From Trichomonas vaginalis G3 (Eukaryota > Parabasalia > Trichomonadida > Trichomonadidae): a stretch of 64,000 nt of DNA. The DNA lies in the NCBI RefSeq assembly GCF_026262505.1, contig NC_067204.1, forward strand, positions 8,031,797 to 8,095,796, given 5' to 3'. A program made the position numbers and the translations under genes. This document shows positions 36,356 through 46,242 of the stretch, in pieces (position 1 is the stretch's first letter; each line of letters starts with the position of its first letter). The notes below the pieces were generated by a model. The model was not told the origin of the DNA. It did no database searches and was given only the letters and a program-made list of their open reading frames with translations.

Positions 36356-37167
36356 AGAAAATCTTCTCTGATTCTTCATGCAATGTGTGTTTTCACGTTT
36401 CAAAGGCGGAAAACGCTTTTTTGGAATGCATTGATTCAGAATCACACGGAAAAATGAGTTTTTATTAAGAAAATAGACAATTCATGCAATAACAAAGCAT
36501 ACGATAGTATAAAAATCAAAACTATTTTCCCATAGGAAAACAAAAAATAACGTATATTTTTAGTGAGTAGGTATTCATCGAGCATACTCCCACTATAAAC
36601 TATTTTCTAGTTTTCTGGCCGGCAAAGAGCCAGAGAATCACAACTACAACAAATTATGGTGAAGTTATCTTGATTTTCCATATAATTTGAGAGAACATCC
36701 GAGAACTTCACCATAAACGAAATACAAACAGATTCCTTGTTTCTCTGCGGGCCAACAATCACATATACATTACCTTAGGGCAAAGTTCTTCCGAGGTTTC
36801 TCATCAAATGAGAAACTTGAGCAGAACTTTGCCCTATTCGAGTAAATTTACATTCTCTGACGTGAAGAGAGTCATAGAAATACACAAGTATTAACTTATG
36901 GTGAAGTTTTCTGGACTTCCTTCCTCATCTGAGAGACATCCAGATAACTTCATCATAAACGAATTACAGACAAGTTCTCTCGCTGTTTGCAGGACAAATA
37001 CCACAAATTCATTACACTATTGAAGAGTTGTTCCGAGGTTTCTCATTCGATGAGAAACCTCGGAAAAAATTTGCTCTAGTGGAATAAATTTACCTCCCCT
37101 AACACACAAATGATCAGATATAACAAGCACAGATTTTTAAGGTATAGCTTTGTTGAAAACCTTTCAA
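36356..37167 (-). repeat. Right arm of 812-bp inverted repeat
   Basis: Reverse complement of 35,335-36,146, ending GGTATAGCTTTGTTGAAAACC. Arms of this length and identity imply recent origin or ongoing gene conversion. Confidence 0.9.
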
Positions 37168-37261
37168 CGAATGAGAAAGTTAGGAAAAACTCTACCTTAT
37201 AAGATCAACTATAGAATTCATAGCTCTTTGAATACTAGGAAACATTAATGCAGTAGTTTAA

Positions 37262-37315
37262 GGCAAAGTTTTTCCGAGATCTACGAAGGATAGAGAGATC
37301 TCGGAAGAACTTTGC
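37262..37315. repeat. Isolated hairpin related to inverted-repeat hairpins
   Basis: GGCAAAGTTTTTCCGAGATCT pairs with AGATCTCGGAAGAACTTTGC. Its stem resembles the GGGCAAAGTT hairpins inside the 812-bp arms. Confidence 0.7.
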
Positions 37316-37789
37316 TCTGCACAAGTAATTTCAGAATCTATGGTCCTCTAAGGACCAGAGGACGGTAATGTAAAAGAATGATGTCAATAGCAGATAAATA
37401 ATAGCCTTAGAAGTTCAATACGTGCACAGTTTGACTACATTGCCCTAGTAGTTAGACTGTACAGGTATTGTACTTCTGGCCTAAAAAATCCTCATTGAAG
37501 ACAATAGGTAGAAACTCAAATTGTTGATAAATATCCCAAAATATCATAAGAGAGCCCATTATTGTTACCTGGCTCCTTCCTGGCTTTCAAAGTCTGTAAA
37601 CGAGAAGTCTTGGCTCTTGTGGTAATTGCTTCCAAGAGGTTTACTCAATTCGAGTAAAACTATAAACCCTGTAACTGACATGTACTTCCTTGAATGGGCA
37701 TTAAAAGTAATTTAACCTAACGAATAGTAACATGACTCTCGTAAACGAAAAAGAGAATTTGACGCAGTCAAATCCTCTCTCTCAAAAAG
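37316..37789. other. Gene-free spacer
   Basis: No gene. Weak imperfect palindromes such as GAGAATTTGACGCAGTCAAATCCTC near 37,753. Confidence 0.4.
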
Positions 37790-38744
37790 TGGACTTTACA
37801 TGGCAAATTTCAAATGCATGTAAGGTCCAATTTGATCAGTTTCAGGATGGAATTGGAGGCCATGAGGTACTGACATTGCATCAGTATCTCATAGCCTCCA
37901 ATCCCTTCAAAAAATGGGAGAAACTTTGGTCGAATAATTTAACATTCGGCCAAAGTTTCTCCCATAATTAATGAGAATGAAAGGGTAAGAGGCATATAGG
38001 GTCACTATATACCTCTTACCCTTTCATTTTCATTTGGAGGTCAACAAATTTGGAGTTAATTGCAAACAATTAACTCCAAATTTGTTTATGTTAAGGAAGG
38101 AATTGGAGGGTAAGAGGTACATAGTATGAATATGTACCTCTTACCCTGCAATTCCTTCTAGAAAGTTCCAAAACTTTGGGTTAATTGCAAACTATTAACC
38201 CAAAGTTTTGGAACTTTCAAGTGGAGATGGAAGGCTTTGGGGTATATATTAATATAATATACCTCAAAGCCTTCCATCTCCACTACAAATGGGAGAAACT
38301 TTGTCCGAATAGTTTAACATTCGGACAAAGTTTCTCCCATCTTTCAATGTAATTGCTACCTGTGAGGTACTGACTTGAAGTCAGTGCTTCACAGGTAGCA
38401 ATATCCAAAAATTTAAAAACATTTTATCAGTTCGTTAGAGAACTAGAGCCTCCTAGGTACTGAACCAGAATCAGTGCCTAGGGGACTCTAGTGATCTATA
38501 TAAATCTGAGAAACTTTGAGGAAATTGTTCGACATTTCCTCAAAGTTTCTCAGCAATTTAGCGAGGAATGTTCGTTATCGTGTAGATATTTATAATATAT
38601 ACATGATAACAAACATTCCCCGCTAAAAGATGTAAAATCTTATAAGAAATAATTGCAAAAGAATAACAAATTGCAACAAATTTTATATGAAACTGAACCT
38701 TATGAGGTAGTGATTCAAGATCACCGCCTCATAAGATTCAGTTT
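37790..38744. repeat. Alternating dual-hairpin array, period ~124 bp, diverged stems
   Basis: Hairpins lie at about 37,790-37,829, 37,849-37,904, 37,914-37,965, 37,973-38,031, 38,044-38,085, 38,097-38,157, 38,161-38,218, 38,221-38,283, 38,289-38,340, 38,352-38,402, 38,443-38,491, 38,506-38,553, 38,561-38,623 and 38,690-38,744. One class has GAGGTA...TACCTC near the loop, the other AACTTTG or GTTAATTGCAAAC. The classes alternate from 37,849 to 38,402. Class-one starts are spaced 124, 124, 124 and 131 bp. Confidence 0.9.
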
Positions 38745-38865
38745 CAATCTCAAGTATCTCAAAAGTAAGGCTCTATTTTTTGCCATGTAAAGTGTCACTT
38801 TACTGTCAAGCCGTTTTTATCGTTTTCGTTTACAACATGACCACTATTTTGATGACTAAGAAATG

Positions 38866-39066
38866 TAATTCATCAAATTGGCAGTTCGATGAATAATACC
38901 ATGCAATCAACAACTGGTTTGTTACAATTTGGCTTGATTCATCAAATTGGCGGTTTGATGAACCGAATATTGTAATCCAGACTAGGTCAGTTACAATTTG
39001 GCTTGATTCATCAAATTGGCGGTTTGATGAACCGAATATTGTAATCCAGACTAGGTCAGTTGCTTG
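38866..39066. repeat. 69-bp tandem repeat, ~2.8 copies
   Basis: Two near-identical copies start at 38,932 and 39,001 and a diverged one precedes them. Each contains the hairpin TCATCAAATTGGCGGTTTGATGA. Confidence 0.8.
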
Positions 39067-39554
39067 TTGGTCATAGATAATAATGACACCTTTCAGTTTT
39101 TGTTAAACATCTCAATTATCCCGCCAAAAATTATTGGGTCTAAATTGGTTTTTATTATTATTATTTTCAGAAACAAACTAACTTGTTTTTTAGGAATTTA
39201 TCATTCATAAAGTCTTTATGATATATTTTCAGCTTATAATGAATATAAAATTATAATTGTTATTTTGAAAAAAAATTATTCATGATCAATTCATGATTTA
39301 ACCAGTTCCTTCAAATTAGGAGAGCATATTCAAATATAATCGCTCATTAAAATCAATTTTTATGTTTTTTTTTAAATCGAAATTATCTCATCATAAACCA
39401 TGCAAACTGACTATTTGTTCTTATCACCATGTTACCAATATCAGAATTGTCTTTACAGCCAAAATTTCGCTCGATAAAAGTCCATCCAATAGTGAGATAA
39501 TTGAGCAACGAACATTTTTCCATATCACAAAAAACCTCCGCCCAATGATCATAT
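39067..39554. other. AT-rich spacer
   Basis: No convincing gene or repeat. Opposite-strand frames here overlap and lack family motifs. Confidence 0.4.
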
Positions 39555-41138
39555 TTATAATTCTGAATGATTGGATTCAGCTGGAACTCTTTCAGTTTCA
39601 AGATCTGAATAATCAAAACTCCATTCTGGTTTTTGTTGTGGTTCACCTTCAAGAACTTTTGTGTTTGGATCTAATGGATCTTTATTAAAATTCATTGATG
39701 ATAATTTCATTGTTCTGCAGAATCTTTCTGGATCTGGACATGTGTAATATCTATCATACAAAACATTGTTTCCATCTTTGTCAAATATATGTTTGTTCAT
39801 AAAAAGATTCATTTCCTGCATTTTGTTTATTACAAATAACAGTTATTTCCTTATTATTTGCATTAATTTTCATTTCAAATGATTCATAACCATTGCATTT
39901 ATATTCACTGCAATTTTCTTCATGACTATTTCCTGGAAGAATTGCTTTTCCTTTTTCACAAACATAAATTGGTTGTGAAACTGTCTGATAATCTGAAACT
40001 GTGAGTAAACTAATATATGGTTCTTGTTTTGGATTATAATATGTATTATTTGCTCTGCAATATTTTTCATAACCTGCATTATTGCAATCAACTTGTGATA
40101 TTTTTATTAAATAATCTATACTAGAGTAATGTTGAAAATCAAATCCTGTGAAATCCTTTTTCCCGTTATAACCATTATATTTCATTAAATAATTTGATGG
40201 GAAATAATATTGAGGAATATCAATCGCAAACCCTGAAATTGGATTTCCATCAATTGATTCGGGATGTCCAAAGACTAACGGCTTTAAATTTGCCCAATTA
40301 ACTTTATAATTTCCTGTATCTAGTAGCACAGCCATTGATGCATCCGTAAATTTCTCAAATGAATTTATGTTAGTAACAGTTACGCCAACCATTAAATCAC
40401 CAAAATAAGTTCTATATTCTAAATGACTCATAGCTATGCCTTCAGATCCTTGATCTTCTAATTCAATTCCTGATGGACATCTCGTTCCATTATCTCCTTC
40501 GAATATTTCAACTCCAAATCTTTTTGTTGCAAAGATATGAGAATGTGGAGTCACAAGAAAAGTGTAATTTTTCCCATATTTTGTTAAATTACAAAGAGGA
40601 TTCTTATATGGAATTGTGCTTCCTTGTGGATGATATTTATGGATATCATCCACATGAAATCCAAGAGAATGAATAAATTCATGTAGAACTGTGTAAAAAA
40701 GCTATTTTTATCGTCGCTTTCATCAACAGCTTCATCTGGAACATATAATGGATTGAAGCAAATCCTTGCTAAAATAGTGCGTGAATAATAATCATTTGCA
40801 ATACTTGTTTCATCAGCAAGGCAACCTACATATTGATAGGTACACACTATAATTAAATCTGTATCTGAATAAACTTGCTGTATATTGTCATGAACAATTT
40901 TAATTGGATCTAAACGTGATTGAACCTTTATAGTATTTCTTAAAAACCTGATTGCATTTTCCATTGTACCTTTGATAGCTAAAAGTTGTTTTTCTGTGAG
41001 AATATCTTTATTTTCGCATATATGAATTTCATTATTGTCCAATTTGATTTTTTGACCAATACTTCTGCATGATAATGGATCATATACTTTCCCTTCTAAC
41101 ATATCATAATTAACTGATATCCTAATTTGAGGCATCAA
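39555..41138 (-). pseudogene. GP63-like (leishmanolysin, M8) metalloprotease relic
   Basis: Three minus-strand pieces: 41,138-40,584, 40,653-39,781 and 39,821-39,555. The zinc motif HExxHxxGxxH is readable as HEFIHSLGFH near 40,660-40,690, but the piece before it is in another frame. The switch falls in a T6 run at ~40,699-40,705, so the catalytic site is out of frame with the N-terminal part. A second switch lies near 39,810. FATKRFGVEIFEGDNGTRCP and TDASMAVLLDTGNYKVNW are typical of the family. The N-terminal signal peptide and the C-terminal membrane anchor expected for trichomonad GP63-like surface proteases are not seen. Non-functional as written. Confidence 0.75.
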
Positions 41139-41411
41139 AATATATGAGATTAAATTATTGGCTCTATTAGTTAAGGATCAATGAGAAATTCATATTTACA
41201 AATTTATCGATTCATTAATATTTATCAAATATTCATAAATTTAATTGTTGTTAATATATTTACAATCAAAACGTATTTAAAACATAAGAGTTCACATCTA
41301 AGAAAAGTTTTATTAAATTTATCTTTTAAGCTCATTATATTAAAATATTAAAAGCTTGTAGGATATGAAATTAAAAATGAATGCATATACATAAAAAATA
41401 TAATGTTCCGA

Positions 41412-42212
41412 TTATGATTCATAAATGAGAATGAAAACAGTGTATAATGAATATGAAATGTGATAAATGTTTTTGTGATAAATAGTTCTACATTGAAGAT
41501 CGAAATCACGAATGTAATGAGGGAAAAAACAATTCATAGAATCATCAACCACAACTTTATCTTCTATTCCAAAAATTGATGATTGATAATCAGGCGTAAC
41601 TTTGATAACGACTGATGAAGGGGTTATAGCATCTGATTCTTCACTTCTACTGAAAACATTATTTATAATCGGAGTTTTCCCACAAAATTCGATTTTTTCT
41701 ATTTGTTTTAAACCTATTAGAGCAGTGCGTTTAATATTATTAACAGATACAGGGAATCTCAAAGATTTAAGAATAAAATTAAATGCAAAGGCCGCTTCAT
41801 TGATTGTTTGGAGTTGATCTCCTCCAAATTCGATACTTGTAACTCGATACAAATCATAAAAACATTGTAGTTCGAGTGTTTTGAGACGGCTGCCAGTCTC
41901 AAATATAACGCTTTCAATGTAACGACATCTGAAGAATGCATGACTTTTGACTATCTCAATACTAAAACTAATTCGGACAGTTATGATATTATCACAATAG
42001 ACAAACGAACTTTGACCAATTTCAACAACACGCCAGACAATGTCACAATATGTTACAAAGTTAGGGATATATAATGTCCCAGAATACGTCTTGTTAACTG
42101 CATTGGGATCTGTTTCACTGTAAACTCCCGTTCCAACACGAACTTCTCTTCTGCTAACATCTATTACAGAATATCTGATATTATCATACTGGAATATTTC
42201 GTCATTTTTCAA
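41412..42212 (-). CDS. BspA-like/LRR_5 small protein, paralogue 1 (266 aa)
   Basis: 266 residues. The pattern of treponemal BspA-type repeats is clear: IGQSSFVYCDNIITVRISFS, FFRCRYIESVIFETGSRL, QCFYDLYRVTSIEFGGDQLQ and LKSLRFPVSV. No signal peptide. The C-terminal ~25 residues (YHISYSLYTVFILIY) are aromatic and hydrophobic, possibly a membrane-associated tail. It is one of three tandem paralogues; identity to the next one is highest in the first ~110 residues. BspA-like proteins in trichomonads are a huge, partly surface-exposed family; this short form's role is unknown. Confidence 0.7.
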   Translation of the reverse strand: MKNDEIFQYDNIRYSVIDVSRREVRVGTGVYSETDPNAVNKTYSGTLYIPNFVTYCDIVWRVVEIGQSSFVYCDNIITVRISFSIEIVKSHAFFRCRYIESVIFETGSRLKTLELQCFYDLYRVTSIEFGGDQLQTINEAAFAFNFILKSLRFPVSVNNIKRTALIGLKQIEKIEFCGKTPIINNVFSRSEESDAITPSSVVIKVTPDYQSSIFGIEDKVVVDDSMNCFFPHYIRDFDLQCRTIYHKNIYHISYSLYTVFILIYES

Positions 42213-42567
42213 TTAATTTTCTAATATTCAATGAAAAATACTTTCATAAAATTTGACATTTGATTTGTCACTTTTCCGGTATAAAGCAGATCATCCACAC
42301 AAAGAAGACAGATATAGATTAGGGCAATTCATTTCAACTTTTTTTGTATTTTCATTTTTTTTCAATTGCTTTTGATAATATATAGATATTTCTTTTGTAG
42401 ACAGTTTATTTACAATATTAATCTACAATTTTTTCCCCGATTATTATCATAATTAATTCTCGAATATGTATAAACATAAAAATATATTTTAAAACATCTT
42501 AAGGTGGTATTGCACTCAATTCATTGGTCATTGGACATCCTGGAATATCTTATAAAAAATATAATGT
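42213..42567. other. Spacer of tandem paralogues with shared upstream block
   Basis: The ~45 bp next to the start codon (TTCTAATATTCAATGAAAAA onward to AAATTTGACA) recurs before the second paralogue at 43,366-43,412. So the duplication unit included the promoter region. No gene otherwise. Confidence 0.5.
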
Positions 42568-43365
42568 TTAAGATTCATAAATTAGGAGGAATGATGAAAA
42601 TAATAAATAGTAAATGCTATAAATGCTATTGCAAAAAGTTCTACATTGAAGATCGAAATCACGAATTGAGTGAGGGAAAAAACAATTAATAGAATCATCA
42701 ACAACAACTTTATCATCTATACCAAAAATTGATGATTGATAATCAGACGTAACTTTAATATCGACCGTTGTAGGCGTTTTATCAATCGGCGACTTATATC
42801 TCTTGAAAACATCATTTAGAATAGGAGTTTTACCACAAAATTCGATTTTTTCTATTTGTTTTAAACCTTCAAGAGCAGTACGTTCCATAAAATGAACAGA
42901 CGCAGGAAATCTCAAAGACTTAAGAATAAAATTAAATCCGAAAGCCATATAACCAATAGTTTGGAGTTGATCTCCTCCAAATTCGATACTTGTAACTCGA
43001 TACAAATCATAAAAACATTGTAGTTCGAGCGTTTTGAGACGGCTATGTGGCTCAAATTTTATACTTTCAATATAATGACATCTGAAGAATGCCAGCATCT
43101 TGATTATTTCAATACTATATGAAATTCGAACAGTTATGATATTATCACAATAGACAAACGAACTTTGACCAATTTCAACAACACGCCAGACAATGTCACA
43201 ATATGTTACAAAGTTAGGGATATATAATGTCCCAGAATACGTCTTGTTAACTGCATTGGGATCTGTTTCACTGTAAACTCCCGTTCCAACACGAACTTCT
43301 CTTCTGCTAACATCTATTACAGAATATCTGATATTATCATACTGGAATATTTCGTCATTTTTCAA
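42568..43365 (-). CDS. BspA-like/LRR_5 small protein, paralogue 2 (265 aa)
   Basis: Nearly identical to paralogue 1 over the first ~70 residues (MKNDEIFQYDNIRYSVIDVS), then diverging mainly in the repeat faces and around ~185-200 (FKRYKSPIDKTPTTVDIKVT). It carries the same BspA-type LRR pattern and the same hydrophobic C-terminal tail (IYSIYYLLFSSFLLIY). The shared upstream DNA and high identity point to a recent tandem duplication. Divergence concentrated in the middle may reflect selection or gene conversion of the ends. Confidence 0.7.
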   Translation of the reverse strand: MKNDEIFQYDNIRYSVIDVSRREVRVGTGVYSETDPNAVNKTYSGTLYIPNFVTYCDIVWRVVEIGQSSFVYCDNIITVRISYSIEIIKMLAFFRCHYIESIKFEPHSRLKTLELQCFYDLYRVTSIEFGGDQLQTIGYMAFGFNFILKSLRFPASVHFMERTALEGLKQIEKIEFCGKTPILNDVFKRYKSPIDKTPTTVDIKVTSDYQSSIFGIDDKVVVDDSINCFFPHSIRDFDLQCRTFCNSIYSIYYLLFSSFLLIYES

Positions 43366-43777
43366 TTAATTTTCTAATATTCAATGAAAAATACTTTCAT
43401 AAAATTTGACAATGAATTTGTAAACTTATTGTCACTTTTTATTCGATAATCGAAACAATTATTTTGGAAGTGTAAGGGATCTCACGCTATGCCACATTAT
43501 ATAGATATATTTTTATTGTTCTCCGTATTACTTTTTTTGAATTAATGACAACTTTTTGACATCATGTCATTCAATAATTAAGGTTCAACTAAAATGTAGT
43601 TTTTACGATAATTATTCAATAAAATGGAATTGCCAATATAGTTATTAAAACCTCTATGTGGCTACTTCTTTCTATTGAGTGAATATCCGAATATTGTAAC
43701 TCCATCTTTTATAATTTTATCATTTATAATTCTTAACCCAATCCAAGAAAACCCCACATAAAGCAATTATGTTTCTT
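43366..43777. other. Spacer with paralogue promoter block
   Basis: Contains the upstream block shared with paralogue 1. The rest is AT-rich without features. Confidence 0.5.
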
Positions 43778-44578
43778 TTATGATTCATAAATGAGAATGA
43801 AAACAGTGTATAATGAATATGAAATGTGATAAACGTTATTGTTGTAAATAGTTCTACATTGAAGATCGAAATCACGAATGTAATGAGGGAAATAACAATT
43901 GATAGAATCATCAACAACAACTTTATCTTCTATTCCAAAAATTGATGATTGATAATCAGATGTTACTTTAACAACTACAGATCTTGGTGTGAAGTGAATA
44001 TATGCTTCATTTTTTGAAAATACATTCTTATTAATAGCAGTTTTACCACAAAAATCGACACTCTGGAAAGAAATCAATCCTGCCATTGCAGAGATATCAA
44101 TGAATTTAACAGAAGCAGGGAATCTCAATCGTGGAAGAGCAAGGTTATATCCGAATACATATTGATCTAAAGTTTCAAGTCTATCTCCTCCAAATTCGAT
44201 ACTTTTGACATGATACAAATCATAAAATGAGCGATATTCGAGTGTTTTAAGACGACTGTGTGCTTCAAATGTAACGTTTTCAATATAATGACATTTGTGA
44301 AAAGCAAGTTTTTTGACTATTTCAATATTATAGCCAATTCGGACCGTTGTGATATTATCGCATGTGGTAAATGAGCATTGGCCAATTTCAATAACACGCC
44401 AGACAATGTCAGAATATGTCACAAAGTTAGGGATATATAATGCTCCGGAATACGTTTTATTAACTGCATTAGGATCTGTTTCATTATATTCTCCGGTTCC
44501 AACACGAACTTCTCTTCGAAATACATCTACTATAGAATATGTGATATTATCAATTTGAAATGATTCATCATTCCTCAA
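43778..44578 (-). CDS. BspA-like/LRR_5 small protein, paralogue 3 (266 aa)
   Basis: The most diverged of the three (MRNDESFQIDNITYSIVDVF), yet collinear throughout. Same LRR_5 repeats (LAFHKCHYIENVTFEAHSRL, RSFYDLYHVKSIEFGGDRLE), same ~195-225 region and the same hydrophobic tail YHISYSLYTVFILIYES. Its tail and 3' region resemble paralogue 1 more than paralogue 2, suggesting conversion between copies 1 and 3. The upstream block of copies 1 and 2 is absent here. Confidence 0.7.
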   Translation of the reverse strand: MRNDESFQIDNITYSIVDVFRREVRVGTGEYNETDPNAVNKTYSGALYIPNFVTYSDIVWRVIEIGQCSFTTCDNITTVRIGYNIEIVKKLAFHKCHYIENVTFEAHSRLKTLEYRSFYDLYHVKSIEFGGDRLETLDQYVFGYNLALPRLRFPASVKFIDISAMAGLISFQSVDFCGKTAINKNVFSKNEAYIHFTPRSVVVKVTSDYQSSIFGIEDKVVVDDSINCYFPHYIRDFDLQCRTIYNNNVYHISYSLYTVFILIYES

Positions 44579-45327
44579 CTTCTAGTTAAATATGGTTGAA
44601 CATCAATTTTTTTTTGTGTCAAAATTTTAATTTCCCCTAGAATTTATCATTACTAGTAATGTCACTATCATTCTTCTTTTTAAAAACCGAATTTGTATGG
44701 ATTTTTAATGCATTTCAAAATGGGAGTGAGATATTTTCAAAACATCCATAAATCCAGATGACACACAGATAAGAATCAATATAATTTTAGTTTTTGAACT
44801 CGAACTCTACTTATTGTATTTTGATTAAAATTTTCCTCGCATAGTATCCTATTAATACTTTGTACCAATGACTTTTATACAAAACCTAGATATATTATTG
44901 AGTCATTATTAGATTATTAAATCTTGAAAATGCCAACGCATCCGTTACATCCAAGAATCATCGTCTTATCTAGTAGAATGAGAATTTGACTGTAAGTATT
45001 AGATATCAAATAAGTATTGCTATCTTTTAATAAAACAAAGGAAATATTGTTTCAATTACCTTATTCATCGTATGTATTATTTAATAATGCCTCATCGGGA
45101 AAATATATTCCTCGAGCTGATTTTGAATTCATAGAGATATTTGCTTAAATTAAGTATTATCATCCAAATTTGAATTTAATTTAAGAATTTAAGAATTTCA
45201 TGCCAGCATATAGTAATATTTGTTTTTTCTTAAGACACTGAATTCTAATAATGCCTATAAAAAACTTTATTCTCTTTTTAATTTTCATAATTTTTATTAC
45301 TCGATCATAAATAAAATAAAGCTTTGC
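44579..45327. other. AT-rich intergenic stretch
   Basis: Nothing beyond T-runs and scattered short palindromes. Plus-strand frames over 45,220-45,560 are antisense to the kinase gene. Confidence 0.5.
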
Positions 45328-46242
45328 TTATTCCTCAACAGCAAAGACATCTGGGTTAATAGCAACAGCGCAAGCACCAACAAGTCCTGCATCAGCACCA
45401 TGGAATGGTTTGCTGATGATTGGTGTGTGGATGTAGTTGTTGATGAGCTGCTGAGAGCGAGCGAGGATCTTGTCGAAGATCCATTCACGTCCCTTAGCTG
45501 TGATGATGCCACCACCGATAATGAAAGCATCAAGAGAGTAAACATAGGACATTGTGACTGTTAACTGAGCGACGTACTCGATATAGATATCCCAAACTGG
45601 ATCAGAATCTGGGATGATTTGAAGTTCGCCCTGCTGGCAGCCATAGCGCTTAGCGAGAGCCTGAGCAGAGATTAATCCTTCGAAGCAAGCACCATGGAAT
45701 GGGCATGTGCCTTCGAATGTGTCGCCCTTTACACGAGCAGCCATGATGTGGCCGCACTCTGGGTGCATTCTGCCGTGGAGTGGCTTGCCATCACAGAAAA
45801 CACCAACACCGACACCAGTGCCGATTGTGACATAGCCGACAGATCTGATTGACTTGTCTTGCTCCTTGAGGTGGAGGTACTCAGAATAGGCTGGAGCGTT
45901 GACATCTGTTTCCATTGAAACCTTGCAATCTGGGAATGCTTCTTGGATCTTCTTAACAAGTGGATAGAAGCCCCAGTTTGGCTTTGGTGTGTTGCCAATT
46001 GAGCCCTTGTAAAGATCGAGTGGGCCGAAGGAGGCAATGCCAATTCTATCGATAGCGTAGCCGCTCTCCTTGATAGCAGCAACAATGTTGGCGACTGCCT
46101 CATCTGGTGTCATTGGCTCACAGGTCTTGATGCCCTTCTTCTTGTAGATGATTTCGCCAACTTTCTCGCAGATAGCGATGGAAGCTGTTTGACCACCGAG
46201 TTCGATACCACATGCGTATTTCTTGCCGTCGTTAGCTGACAT
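45328..46242 (-). CDS. ROK-family sugar kinase (fructokinase/glucokinase type)
   Basis: 304 residues, full length for a bacterial-type ROK kinase. The phosphate-binding start is YACGIELGGQTASIAI, the catalytic region is METDVNAPAYSEY, and a glycine-rich segment reads VTIGTGVGVGVFCDGKPLHG. The ROK zinc site is present: HPECGHI followed by CPFHGACFEG. C-terminal AFIIGGGI and the GADAGLVGACAVA signature follow. These enzymes phosphorylate glucose, fructose or related sugars with ATP in the cytosol; the CPFHGxCxEG form is closest to bacterial fructokinases. The gene is markedly GC-richer than its surroundings with strongly biased codons, consistent with high expression and bacterial origin. TTCATTTTTTTCTTCGG just upstream looks like the initiator. 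Confidence 0.85.
   Translation of the reverse strand: MSANDGKKYACGIELGGQTASIAICEKVGEIIYKKKGIKTCEPMTPDEAVANIVAAIKESGYAIDRIGIASFGPLDLYKGSIGNTPKPNWGFYPLVKKIQEAFPDCKVSMETDVNAPAYSEYLHLKEQDKSIRSVGYVTIGTGVGVGVFCDGKPLHGRMHPECGHIMAARVKGDTFEGTCPFHGACFEGLISAQALAKRYGCQQGELQIIPDSDPVWDIYIEYVAQLTVTMSYVYSLDAFIIGGGIITAKGREWIFDKILARSQQLINNYIHTPIISKPFHGADAGLVGACAVAINPDVFAVEE

Noticed and set aside
37085..37110. Trichomonad intron 3' signal (ACTAACACACAG-like)
   Set aside because: Only CCTAACACACAAATG was seen, without the exact consensus or a matching 5' GTAYGT nearby, and it lies in the inverted repeat outside any gene.
45220..45564. 114-residue plus-strand frame near the kinase
   Set aside because: Mostly antisense to the ROK kinase, whose motifs fix the true strand.
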